The notes below the pieces were generated by a model that worked only from the letters and a program-made list of their open reading frames with translations, had not been told where the DNA came from and did no database searches. Made by a program: the position numbers and the translations under genes. Positions 37,901 through 48,400 of a stretch of DNA of 64,000 nucleotides are shown here, in pieces (the first letter of the stretch is position 1; every line of letters begins with the position of its first letter). Source of the DNA: Ischnura elegans. Lineage: Eukaryota; Arthropoda; Insecta; Odonata; Coenagrionidae. The stretch spans positions 16,882,744 to 16,946,743 of the forward strand of contig NC_060248.1 in NCBI RefSeq assembly GCF_921293095.1. Direction: 5' to 3'.

Positions 37901-40900
37901 CTGTTTCACATGTATGTAATGGAGGAGAAGGCTTGGGAGGAGCCACTTAGGAGTTAAATTGGGAGGATTGTTGATTATATCACCATGGTTTGCAGATGAT
38001 TGGGCATCGACTAGCCAGTTGGAAAAAGGCTTATTCACTCTAGTGAACGCAACAAGTAAACAGAGCAGAAAATTGCATACATGTGTGAAGAAAAGGCTAG
38101 TGCGGAGTCATATATGAAAAGTTTAGTATTACAGGTACTCAAAATTGGAAGCCAAGTACGAAAAACATGAAAGAGGCAGGAGCCATTCGAAATGTGGGCA
38201 TGGCAGAGTATCAAGAAGATTGAACGGACAGTGAGGATAAGCCCATCAATATGGGGGAGGAGAGAAAACTGCTGGAGTAGATAATGAGATGACAGACTGT
38301 CTGGATGGTGACTGCAAGCATGAAATCAACAACCATGAACATGAAAATTCAGCTTGGTCAAACTGTAGAATTGATGGTTGAAGATGGCGGTTAATAGTTT
38401 CATGAAATGGTAAACCTGTCCATAAGAACCCATATCTCAAGTTTGAAGATCAAGTGCAGTGCAGTGGTGCAGGGAAGTGCAGTGGAGGATGATAATCTTG
38501 GGCCGGAGATATTAGATTCGGAAATAAAGAAAGCACTTCGTTATATGAAGGCTAGGAAAGCAGTAGGCTTCGACAATATCCCATGTGAGCTTCTGAAGAA
38601 TCTAGGGAAGGATAGTAAGAAAAGGTTTTTCAAACTAGTACGCAGGATCTATGAGGAAGGATGTTGGCTGGAGGATTTCGTGAAGACTGTTTTAATTCCG
38701 CTATCAAAAAAGAAAATAGCTGTGGAATGCGGAGATTATAGGACTATCAGCCTAATATTGCATGCGGCGAAAGTGGTACTGAGGATATTGAACAAACGAA
38801 TGGAGGCGAGGGCAAACGAGTATTTGGGAGAAGATCAGTTTGGTTTCAGAAAAGGGAAGTCAACTCGTGATGCAATTGCAATAATGAGATCCTTCGTGGA
38901 GAGGAACCTAGAATATGACCAGGACGTATGTACCTGTTTCGTGGATTTTGAAAAAACGTGTGATAGGGTGAACTGGGTGAAGTCAATGGATATCCTCAAG
39001 AGAATAAGGGTAGATTGGAGGGATAGAAGACTAATTCATAATCTTTATGTGGCCCACACTGCACAAGAGATAGTAGCAGATGCAGAATCTGGGTGGGCAA
39101 GCATTGGCCAAGGTGTGAGGCAAAAGCATGGGACGGGTTGGAAGCTGGAGTGAAAGTGGGAGGAATGATGTTTAAATCGGTAAGGTTTGTGGATGATGAG
39201 GCGCTGATTAGCCAGTCAGCAAAGGGTCTGCAGGCTCTAGTGGATGCGTTACACGAGTGGTGCAAGGAGTATTGGATGAGGATTAATCACAAGAAGACCA
39301 AAGTAATGCGGTTTTGTAAAGCATTGCAAGCAAGGAATGTGAGACTCAAGATAGAAGTAGGTGGGGAGAAGCTTGAGCAGGCAGAGCAATTCAACTATTT
39401 AGGCAGCACATTAGAGGAAAACAGAAACAGTAGTGAGGACATCAGAAAGTGAATTGCATTAGCAAAGGAGGCATTCATGAACAGGAAAGAGCTTCTGAGA
39501 GGATCGTTATGTAAGAGTTTAAAGAAAAGGTTAGTGAAGAGTTTGATCTGGAGTGTAGCTCTCTACGGTGCGGAATCGTGGACACTAAGAAAGGAGGACG
39601 AGAGAAGATTCGAGGTATTCGAGATGTGGGTATGGAGAAGAATGAAGAAGGTTAAACAGACGGAGAGGAGGAGAAACGACGAAGTGCTGGACATGGTGGG
39701 TGAGGAAAGGCAACTTTTAGATGAGATACGGAGGAGACTGAAAGTTTGGATGGAGTGAGTACTTAGCAGGGAGGGAATGTTAAAAACTGTGATAGAGGAT
39801 ATAGATGTTAAGAATTTATTTACCAGTGGCAGTATTACACAGTGGCATTGGAAAGAGCTGAAGGGAATCTCATAGGGTAAGAGTTAAAAAAAAAAGGTAG
39901 CTAAGAGACTTCTAGAAGCATGACACTTAATAGGACAAAAATGGGAATACTGAAAAAGGAGGATTCTAGAAAAGACAGTAAGCATTGATGACCTGGGTAT
40001 GGAGGAGAAACGACAAGGTAAGAGAAGAAATTAAAAAAAAAATTGCAAGGAATGGTGGGTGAGAACAGTTATAGATGGACTATGATTATCAAATACTTTC
40101 TACATGAATTAAATATTGGTGTTTCTATGCATCATTCTCTAATACCATTTTCCATGCCTATATCGGTACTTGGATTAGATATATCGCTAAAACAAAATCA
40201 ACCAAATATTACCTGCGATTTTCCAACTGCATGGTACAAGTGTGACAAGGATATAATATTTTTCCTTGAATTTGAATCATGTACGGCTGGAGAGTACATG
40301 AGTTCAAAATATATCCCCCGATCTGTTGCCATTGCGTACATTTTTCTCGAAATACGAAACTGTGGTGTATCTTCAGGCTTGAAGGAAATTATGTCGACGT
40401 CCATACTTGAACATGCATACTAACAAGAAAACACTATTAATAATGGACTTCTAATCACATTGCAGCATATAAGAATACAAAAACTCACCTGAAAGGTGCT
40501 TTGAGACACTGGAATCACAGCGACTATCTCATATTTTTTAAAATTTTCTGACTGTGACTGTGGATAGAAAGGTAAATATAGAAACACGTTTGCCACAGTA
40601 CATAGAGAACTACTGAGAGTAACATGCATACCAGCTTGTGAGCCTGAAGCGAATTGACGAATTCAATCGTGAGACGATGCAGAATTTTCACATCTTTTGC
40701 GGAGTCCTGAAAGAGGAAAAAATGACCGAATGCAAAAAATGCTGACCTGTTCTTCATGCTATCAAGCCATTGCCAAAACACATACCCCTAATATCTCATG
40801 CAGATCAATTGGAGCCGGAACAATATCGACGTTATCACGCGGCTCTCCTTTCTTCTTCTTCTTTGTTTCAAATGCAGATTCTTCTAGGACAGTATCTATC

Positions 40901-41083
40901 GCTATTACTTTGTAACCCACTGAAATGCACACATTTTTGTTAGTCATCCGATACCTTACACAAAAATTATGCAAAAAAGACTTACGTACGCTGAATAGCA
41001 GTTTCGATCGTTTTCTTGACGGTGGATTTATTATACTTTACGTTCAGATCAAAAAATCCCGACCATGTGCCGAGTTTATCCAT
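28658..41083 (-). CDS. Rpp30: RNase P/MRP subunit p30 (RPP30), complete gene, 8 exons
   Basis: Coding exons on the minus strand: 41083-40990, 40919-40786, 40706-40632, 40557-40489, 40419-40213, 37716-37649, 34055-33976 and 28914-28658. Every junction has GT/AG and the phases join to 984 nt, giving 327 residues. Recognisable p30-family segments are LGYKVIAID (about 32-40), VKILHRLTI (about 82-90), KKYEIVAVIP (about 108-117), MDVDIISF (130-137), DRGIYFELMYSPA (157-169) and LRGPYDV (about 207-213). They match the order in human RPP30, which folds as a TIM barrel and works with POP5 and RPP14 in RNase P (tRNA 5' leader removal) and RNase MRP in the nucleus. The start has an excellent context (AAACATGG). 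The last exon adds an acidic then Lys-rich tail, so the protein is about 60 residues longer than the human one (268). The exon 4 acceptor could lie 6 nt further in (40,551). Confidence 0.93.
29524..30184 (+). mobile_element. GGGTGGTTTCC MITE, copy 1 (Tc1/mariner-like), in RPP30 intron 7
   Basis: A 661-bp element with inverted termini GGGTGGTTTCCT and AGGAAACCACCC, flanked by TA (29,522-29,523 and 30,185-30,186). The interior includes a hairpin-prone GCTAGC-rich segment near 29,780-29,815. No intact transposase frame. A second copy in the opposite orientation lies at 47,571-48,225. Confidence 0.8.
30908..31141. mobile_element. TTAA-flanked MITE with internal duplication, in RPP30 intron 7
   Basis: A 234-bp element flanked by TTAA at 30,904-30,907 and 31,142-31,145. 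The left terminus is CATGTTGCGTACGG; the right, read inward, is CACGTTGCCTACCGG. Just inside the left end the unit CGGATGRCGA.ATTCTCGTCA occurs twice (about 30,918 and 30,961). It is piggyBac-like in target and terminus style. Confidence 0.7.
32867..33555. mobile_element. CGGTAAAACCTCT MITE (pogo/Tigger-like), in RPP30 intron 7
   Basis: A 689-bp element flanked by TA (32,865-32,866 and 33,556-33,557). Termini are CGGTAAAACCTCTTTACATC and, from the right, CAGTAAAATCTCTATGTAGT. The motif AAAGAGGTTCACTACA recurs inside near both ends. Termini of the form CAGTRRAACCTC are characteristic of pogo/Tigger-type elements. No transposase was seen. Confidence 0.65.
33976..34055 (-). CDS. Rpp30: RPP30 exon 7 (residues 216-243)
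   Basis: An 80-nt exon in phases 2 to 1. Encodes CLIFGMTEELAKRAISDSCR and then TLCIRS, the equivalent of human LLFGLSESDAKAAVSTNCR. The acceptor is ACCATCAG|A and the donor TCAG|GTTAGT. It is the only small exon that reconciles the phases of exons 6 and 8. Confidence 0.87.
35842..35894. repeat. Perfect-looking hairpin, 53 bp, in RPP30 intron 6
   Basis: The arms CACGCCATGTACAATCCATC... and ...GATGGATTAGTACATGGCGTG pair over about 24 bases with one offset and a 4-base loop (TGCT). The left half is partly repeated again at about 35,917-35,928. It may be a tiny fold-back element or a structured intronic RNA. Confidence 0.6.
36332..36558. mobile_element. Fold-back MITE, in RPP30 intron 6
   Basis: A 227-bp segment whose ends are inverted repeats of about 33 bp: AACTTTCACATATAATTTTA at the left and TAAAATCATATGTGAAGTT at the right, continuing inward with AACAACCAGTTT and AAACTGGTTGTT. 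No target duplication was settled and no coding capacity was seen. Confidence 0.65.
37008..37217 (-). pseudogene. Non-LTR reverse transcriptase fragment (CR1/Jockey-type)
   Basis: The minus-strand frame contains KKQKVVLDG, then VPQGSVIGPLLFIKYINN and KFCLFA, which match the reverse transcriptase core SGVPQGSVLGPLLFLLYIND followed by LFADD. The catalytic aspartates that should follow FA are lost (AVYFCG). Only this scrap remains in RPP30 intron 6, in sense orientation to RPP30. Confidence 0.75.
37649..37716 (-). CDS. Rpp30: RPP30 exon 6 (residues 194-216)
   Basis: Encodes NIIVTSNAESPFDLRGPYDV, then Ile, Asn and two bases of Leu. The acceptor is CTTTCAG|AACATC and the donor AATCT|GTATCC. It aligns to human NVIISSAAERPLEIRGPYDV and was found by that match because it is too short to stand alone. 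Confidence 0.9.
37876..38245 (+). pseudogene. LINE reverse transcriptase fragment, copy A (decayed)
   Basis: Reads VRQECPQSLFLFHMYVMEEK and then DYITMVCR*, SQLEKGLFTLVNA, a degraded palm domain in which the FADD box has become CR and a stop. After a gap it reads EMWAWQSIKKIERTV (about 38,195), the C-terminal motif of the same LINE type. The segment between is deleted. It lies in RPP30 intron 5, antisense to the gene. Confidence 0.65.
38407..39760 (+). pseudogene. LINE reverse transcriptase, copy B (frameshifted, RTE-like)
   Basis: The first frame (38,407-39,153) encodes the fingers and palm: GFDNIPCELLKN, the counterpart of PL-KK spacing as LIPLSKKK, GDYRTISLILHAAKVVLRIL, EDQFGFRKGKSTRDAI and CFVDFEKTCDRVNW. 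Near 39,110 the frame shifts, removing the segment after GVRQ, and continues as WDGLEAGVKVGG, RFVDDEALIS (an FADD-like box), FNYLGSTLEENRNS. A stop at 39,450 is followed by SLIWSVALYGAESWTLRKED and MWVWRRMKKVKQTERRR, ending at about 39,758. This motif set is that of arthropod non-LTR elements; the RTE-like clade is my best guess. It is not functional. Confidence 0.8.
40213..40419 (-). CDS. Rpp30: RPP30 exon 5 (residues 125-193)
   Basis: The acceptor is TTGTTAG|TATGCATG and the donor TCGCAG|GTAATA. It carries the most conserved block, MDVDIISF through DRGIYFELMYSPA to RKNIISLSH. 69 whole codons. Confidence 0.93.
40489..40557 (-). CDS. Rpp30: RPP30 exon 4 (residues 102-124)
   Basis: Encodes SQSENFKKYEIVAVIPVSQS and ends TTTCAG|GTGAG. 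Two in-frame acceptors six bases apart (exon start 40,557 or 40,551) make the Ser-Gln pair optional. Confidence 0.85.
40632..40706 (-). CDS. Rpp30: RPP30 exon 3 (residues 77-101)
   Basis: The acceptor is CTTTCAG|GACTCC and the donor CTG|GTATGC. Encodes DSAKDVKILHRLTIEF, the counterpart of human PIKILTRLTI. 25 whole codons, phase 0 at both ends. Confidence 0.9.
40786..40919 (-). CDS. Rpp30: RPP30 exon 2 (residues 32-76)
   Basis: The acceptor is TTTCAG|TGGGTTAC and the donor GGG|GTATGTG, ending in phase 0. Encodes GYKVIAIDTVLEES, then a run of five lysines and IDLHEILG. Confidence 0.9.
40990..41083 (-). CDS. Rpp30: RPP30 exon 1 (residues 1-31, start codon)
   Basis: Begins MDKLGTWSGFFDLNV and ends CAG C|GTACGTAAG, phase 1. 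The split Leu codon joins exon 2 to give the family motif LGY. Confidence 0.9.
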
Positions 41084-42395
41084 GTTTCTCTCTGCCAGGG
41101 CCCAGTTTCACTTTGCTATATCGGATCTCTAAATAATCTCACGTGAAATTTGACTGATAGAAAAATAAAAGTACCAGAAACACACTAAGGACCCAACTCC
41201 TACATATTAACACATTAACACTTATTTACACCGGCCGTCAAATATTGAGATTGAACGGAACGAACTCAAACGCCCACAATACCGATGATAACCATGCTGG
41301 TCACAAAGGCCAACCTTCCGGTGTTTACAATACCGAAACCCCGAAACAATAAAAACATGCCTATTCCCCTATTCATTCACTGCAGTAGGAGCTCATAACT
41401 GCCACATCCAAAACATTTCAATGATGGTCGCACTGATTGTAACTCACCCCATTTCACCCCATTCCTACGTATTTGATACATACGGTTTTACCACTATTGC
41501 AGTGTTTGGCAATTTTCAAAATCTCATCTCCGCATCATATGATTGGAGGGAATAATGCAGTTCCAGAGCAGAGAATGCATATTTTCCCATTTTTTACTAG
41601 ATTATGGATTAAAAAATTATTTGGAGCAAGAATACTTCCAACTATCGTGAAGCCTATCTGTCAACAAAAATGTGTCAAAATCTTATGTGTTGGATATGCC
41701 TCGACCTCCCTTTTGAAAGCACAGGCCACAGATAAAACGACTCCCCTACGATAAAACGTATAAATATAAAATGATTTTAAAACCGCAGACTCGGATTTCT
41801 TATTCCGTAGGAAAAAGCTTACAACACGCGCTCCGATAAAAATGTTCCAAGTTTCAAGACGAGAATATGTGGGAATCATTTGTTTCTCATCTTCTACACC
41901 GATTACGGCATTAATATAATATTTGATTTGAAGGAAAACCCCTGAGGATCTCTTAACACAGCTATTTATATTTTTGGCAATTTCAGGCCTATTTATACCA
42001 CAGCAGAGGGGAAATCACTGAAATGTAGCAAATCAAATTATCAGTTATTTTCCACACATAATTCATATTATTTTATCCTTAATAGTAATTGCAAAGCATG
42101 GGGAATGAAAATTTTTATTGAAAAATTAAAATATTTTTCTTCTATAACTCGTCATAAGATTAAAGTATGATGGAGTTGAGTTAAAAAAATTTAAATCGTG
42201 TTTAAAGCAGCCGCCACCACCGACACATATCGATACACACACTCCTTCACATCGATAATCGCAAATCTACGATAGGAGTTGATCGACTGTAATCGATCAT
42301 TTACTCCGTATCCCGGTCCACTTGTCTGTGGACGACCTACGTCTTACTCAAAGTTTAGGATTTTAGGGAAAAAGCTTTCAACCAAAACATAGAAG
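41084..42395. promoter_or_regulatory. Divergent promoter region between RPP30 and the DnaJ gene
   Basis: The two start codons point away from each other across 1,312 bp. The 5' leaders of both genes must lie here. The DnaJ-proximal end carries TATCGATA at 42,228-42,235 and ATCGATAA at 42,251-42,258. These match the DRE sites that DREF binds at housekeeping promoters in flies. No TATA box was identified with confidence. The middle (about 41.4-42.0 kb) is featureless AT-rich sequence. Confidence 0.55.
42228..42258. promoter_or_regulatory. Pair of DRE-like sites (TATCGATA and ATCGATAA)
   Basis: An exact TATCGATA octamer at 42,228-42,235 and a second ATCGATAA at 42,251-42,258, about 140-170 bp upstream of the DnaJ start codon. 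In Drosophila this octamer is the core of the DNA replication-related element. Function here is inferred from motif and position only. Confidence 0.45.
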
Positions 42396-42464
42396 ATGGC
42401 CGACATCAAACTTTATGAAATTCTCGGAGTTAGCAAAAGTGCTTCGGACTTAGAAATAAAAAAG
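42396..42464 (+). CDS. Droj2: DnaJ exon 1 (residues 1-23)
   Basis: Encodes [20 protein letters not shown] and then IKK, helix I and the start of helix II of the J domain. The donor is AAAAAG|GTAAAA, phase 0. Confidence 0.93.
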
Positions 42465-45400
42465 GTAAAAGGCAATTTTTGTTGGTTGTCGCATGGCTTT
42501 CGATCTTCGTAATGGTGGACCTTCATGGTCGTATTTCATTTCTTTTCCGACGTGACGTTTGAAAAACGCGTGATTTCCTTGGTTTACATTTTTCTTAGTA
42601 ATTGTTAGATGTGTTTTGAGTTCCCTGGCGGTGTTTGCGAGTGGTCAGTGCTATCGTAACCTATTCTCTATTTTGTGATGGCTACAGAAATTTACCCTAT
42701 TGTGCTATCATTATCAGGTTTGCGCGAAGTTTTGTGTTTTCACGTAAGTGATACAAAAAAAGTTAGCAGTTACCGATTTTTCTTTAAGTAACACGCGTGT
42801 AAACCGTGACTATCACGATGAATGAAGATCAAGGTCATATTTAATGTATTACCCCTTAATTCAAAAAGTTACTATTTCAAGAAAGTAACCTCATTAATGA
42901 TGTAATAATGGTCGGGGTTTAAGTTAGATATGATATATTTTTGGATTGAATGGGTTCGAATTCGGAAGTTTGTCTCCGTCTAGATCTGTCCACAGTTTAT
43001 TGGAGGAATACCATAAGCTATGTATTATGTTATATCTTGTGTGGAGTGCGTTGTATAAACCAGTGAATTACTTCATTGCGTTCATAAATTCTACTGATCC
43101 CTCTGCATGTTGTCCCATGATTCCGAAGATTTTCCTTTATTTGATGTCTTCACTCAATAATATGACATTCTCATTGAGGAACGATATTAAGGTAAATTGA
43201 TGTTCACCCTCCCATGGAATAAGTCGCATTCGACCATTTTTTACTTGCGTATGATCATGGATTAAACATAAATATTAACTTACAAATTTTCAATGGTTTG
43301 CTTGTATGATCGCTGCTCATCAGCGATACAACATGTATCATGCGCAAATCTGTCGTACAAATCCTTCTGCTTTTCGCTGAAAAAATGTGATCGTTCAATT
43401 ACGTGTTCTTGACAATTTATTGGTTGCGTAATGTCGAACATTGCGTTTAGAGCTATTTGTTGCGTAATTGAGCATTTAGTGTTTTATTTTAGATTGCTTC
43501 TTGATCAGCTGAGGGGCAATGAGACCCCAGATTTCAGAGAGCACTTGAAAATCTTGGCTATGACATCAATTATTTGTGTCTCGAAAGGGATTTTATAATT
43601 TATTTACCCATTCTTTGCTCATCTTTCAGGCATATCGGCAACTAGCCAAGGAATTCCACCCTGATAAAAATCCTGAAGCAGGAGATAAGTTCAAAGAAAT
43701 ATCATTTGCCTATGAGGTCCTGTCAGACCGCACCAAGAGGGAGGTGTATGACAAATATGGAATGCGAGGAATTAAGGAGAGAATGGGTGATGATGGAGGA
43801 AGTGGATTTGGACCGGGAGATCTCTTTTCCCATTTGTTTGGTGGAGGTGGATTATTTGGCATGATGGGAGGTGGTGGAATGGGCATGGGAAGAGTACGGA
43901 AAGGAGAAGATACCGTTCATGGGCTCAAGTAAGTGTTTTTTACGTGACTAATCTGAAGTTAAAGATTGTTTGTGATTTTTTGGGGCAGTTCAATATGAGT
44001 ATTGGTTTTATTTATAAAATCTAGCATTTTCATAGCTACATGAACGAAAAGAGAGGAAAGAGAAGAAGGTAATTCAATTTCATGTGTAACATATGTATAG
44101 TTTTCCAAGCATATTTACTCTACTACCCTAGTTTTCCCACTACCCAGCATGGTCAGGTAAATTTTTTTCACCAGGTCATTATAATTTTTAAAAATTTATG
44201 ATAAACACTCATTCACCACTCCACTCTTTTCAACATAGTGAGGTTGAAAAAAGGACCTTGATCAAATAGATATGTATATGGATTTTTTGATGCCGGGACT
44301 AATGAACTGCTCGTGGCATTTTCTTTTCTCTGTGTTTTGTTTTTTTTTTCTAATGAAGTTATTCAAAATCTCTTGGTGATAATTTGTTAGGGCCACTACA
44401 TCAAAGTATAATTTGCTAAGAAATTAGTGAATTGCCCTTACCCATTGACACCACTTTGTTTAAATTAAACCAATTACGTTCTCATAATCAGGCCTAATTA
44501 AAACTGTTAGGACAGAAAATTAATGTTAAATGGGCACATGCCTTATGATGTATTCCTAGGGACATGTACAGGTAATTTAAAAATTTCATATCATTTCATT
44601 GTTTGATAATGCTACCCATATCCTGAGTGGGATGAAGTGAAGTTAGGTTGATGGAAATAGAAGTGGAGTCAGGGAACTGCAGGGTGCTTCATTTTGCCAT
44701 TTTTATTTCTGAAAAAAATTGTTATCCTCTAGAAAAATTTTCAACCTACATTTATTTTACAAATATGTTTTTTTCCCAAATCATATTAATCTTTTTCTAA
44801 GAAATTTGCGTAACATTTTAAAAATAAAGCAAAATTGCTTTTAATTGTTTCTGCTATGGTGCCCATATCTCTGAATATTAGCAATATAGTTGGCTAGTAA
44901 TGCAACTTTTTAAAATCGAGACATTTTAATATGGAGCCTCACGAGGATATCTAACTTTTTTCTCCATCTCTGCTGCAAAAAAACAGGTGAAGGTGTGTGA
45001 TGAGTATTTTCTTCATTATGCAATTCTGAGTCCTGAAATCTAATTAAACATTCATAGGTATGAAGTTTTAAATAGCATTAACTATTATATTTATAATGAA
45101 GTCAGTTCTGTCGCAAAAGCAAAAGTGGAAGGAAGTGCAAAAAGTAAGAGACCTTGCTGTAGTGCTCCGAAGCCAATAGTGGAGTAAATACCATTTATTG
45201 AAATCTAGCAGTAGTGGTTGGTGAAAGTTTATAATTCGTCTTGAAATTTGTGGAAACATAAATTTACTTCTCAGGTTAATGCTTTTAAGGAATCAAAATT
45301 TTTCACCAAACTTGGAATTGGAAAAATAATAATGTACAATTTTTCCTTTTATCAAGTACATGAAAATCTCAAAAACTAAAGAATCCTCATCTCTGGATTA

Positions 45401-48400
45401 TGTTATCCATTATGCTAGTTATATTTACAGTAGACCCTCGTTGTTACGAAGTTCATGGGACCAAAACGCTGGAGGAGAATATGGAATTTTCCTCAAAGAT
45501 TATTATATGTATGTATTTCATGGGCATAATTACTTATCCTTAGGCCGGAATCACGGGATCATTTTTCCCTTCCCTTTCTGCTTATAGCTCCAAGGATTGC
45601 ATCGGTGATGGCGGCAATGTTGCTGCTTTATGTGATCGTTTTTTGTGATGGCTCCAGAAATGGAGGTAGCATCGCTTTTTCCATTACGCGGAATATCCTT
45701 TTATCTATCGCAGAAACTATCAGCCAAAAAGAACGCGCTACCACTGACAGTGGTTGTTACACCACGTTTGACTATTAATGGAATTACAGCTGTAAATATG
45801 AAAACAATGGAAAAAGGATTGGGGAAAATGACCACGTTATTCAGAAAGACGGAACAAGCGTTCACTTTTTGGTTCCCGATAAGCTGCTCTGGACCGAACA
45901 CTCTGAGAAGTTGAAAAATTGATTGTGTGATTAAAGATTTTATTTTTTGCATAATTACTTACCCTTGTTCTTTTATGTGTCTCAGATTCACATTCAATTA
46001 TCTATATTAAAATGCTGCTACTAGTATTTGTTTCTAAATGCAAATACCTGTCGTTTCAGTCTCGCATCATGTGGAGTATTTTCATTGCCATGTAGTGTAT
46101 GTAGGGCAAATGGAGAGGTAAATCTCATTGAATTCTAAACGCTAATTTCTAAGAACCACGTATCGATGGCTGTGTGATCGCTGATCTGCAAAAGTGATTT
46201 GCGTGTATATGTTGATCCAGTGCTCAACATCGGAAATTACTTAGTCTGACTTTCAATGCTGTTTGCTCACCTCATCTTTGGTGCTTCAAATCAATACTTA
46301 GAAGCTACTGTAAATATGCTCACCAACTTGGTACCTCAACGTAAATGAAATTTATAATATTTTTTGCCTTCATCCCTAGTGACTCTTCTATGAAGGTTCA
46401 CCAAATTTTATGGAGAGACACCTCTTCTCAGCTAGCATTAAAGATATTTTAAAGATTTTGAGCCTCCCTCAGTTCGGTACTTAGTTACACTCTTGGCTGA
46501 GCTGGTGTGGTTAACAATTTAGTTATTTAACCCTCCGTGGACACGCTCGCATTAGTGCGCCAATCTTCGAAAACTAAGGATTTCAACATTGTACGTATGT
46601 TCTGGTCTAGAATGGCCTCGTGTATGGTACAATGAACTTTGACTGTCTATAGTGCGAGTTTTCAAAGCTCAAAGTATTATAGCTAATTTATTTTTAGATC
46701 TGCAACTGGAACCGACACCTGTGGCATACAAAGTACGCTGCATGACCGGCCGTGTACCTCATGCTTTGCTTTTCTCGAATGGCCCAGTGTATTCTTACAA
46801 TTTATTTTGACTGTCTATAGCGTGAGTTTTTAAAGAATAAAGTATTTTTTAGAATTATTGTAGACCAGCAAGAAGAATCTTACATCCGTAGCGTATAAAT
46901 TACGATGGGCTGTGTACATTTATATTTATATCGTCTATAAATGTACAAGATTGTACTGATTTCTACAAGTAGAGATAAATTTTAACAAAAATCAAGTGAT
47001 GTCATATAAATGCATATATTTTGGACAAAGTACACCATTATAATATAATATTTGGTCCGATCATGTAAAAATGTCAGGCGTGCCGGCTCGAGGGTAAAAG
47101 AGTAGATACACGATCATGTTGCTTGGATTAAAATTTTTCTCGCATCTTTAAAAGTTGTTCTTGTCAATGAGCACCAGCATCATACTTCTCATGACTCGTG
47201 CTGTACATGTGCTATCCTTAATCGCTCCCTAAAAATTAAAATTTATGTATGATGAAATGTAAACAATTGAACATCAGTAGTCCTGGTTAATGTAGGGACC
47301 CATTATAATGTTGGTTAAGTATATATAGTTGCTTCCCTGTTTTCTTCAAAGGAATGACCTAGTCAAGTATAAGCATTTTTTGAATGCGTTCTGCGTTGCA
47401 TTTGTACCGCTGCAGACCCTGTTTTTTTGCTAAAATGGGTAAATTTAAAGTGTTTATTTATTGTTGGTTTGATTATCTAGAAAAAACCTCTGGCTCATTC
47501 TTCTCATAGTTTTATTTCTCAAGGAATAGTAAATTCTATTTCGCTAGTGGCTGCACAAGTCGCCCTAATGGGGTAGTTCCCTTCATCAAAGAAAACGAAA
47601 GGCATTGATTACGATTTGTTACCCACCATTAGTGTGATCATAATATACAAATTATTTGCTTTTAGAAATACCAGTTTAGATGAATGGCAATGGTCAATTT
47701 TTATCGTCATTTGAAAAAGGCCAGATTGGCACCCATGCGATGCCACTCCACGTGACGACACAGGGACCTAGTTTCTATATGAGTAGATAGGAGTTTTACA
47801 TAGTCTGAGATTACCAATGCATGCATGAGTCACAGAGCTCAGGGAAACATGTCTTAATAATTAATATTAAAACTGCCTATGGTCGGAAAGTTTTCTTCGT
47901 TTGATAAGGTATTAATAATCCTTATTTAAGCCAAGCGCTACCAGCTAGCAGGGTACTCTGCTCCCTGCTAGCATCCTGCGTCGTATCAGCGTTCAAAGCC
48001 TCGCCCCAAGGTCACCTCATTTGCGGCAGCGGGAACCAGAACAACGTCTCATGGAGATTTCCCGGCATTCATTCTTAGGCGTCGCATTTTCATTTGAAAT
48101 TTTTCACTTTTCATTTAATCGTGAAAAATAGATATTGTCATTTAAAAATCTAAATGCGTGAAATGCGCACTCCAGGAGTAATAATCTTTCGATTTAGGCA
48201 ATAAAAAAATAATAGGATACCACCCTATTATGGCATGGTATTCTCCATCCTTCCCTTCTGCAATTGTACTTGACCTAAAGGTGTCAGCTCCTTCCTCTGC
48301 ACTTACTCCTCTTGAGGTCGGGGAAGATAAGTCTTGGACACGTGTGCCTGGCCTTGGGAGCATGTCCGTTGTTCCATCAATGTTGTGGTTTGATTAGTCT

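Noticed and set aside
38407-39760. An active retrotransposon
   Set aside because: The frame is shifted near 39,110 with loss of part of the palm, and stops occur at 39,450 and 39,755.
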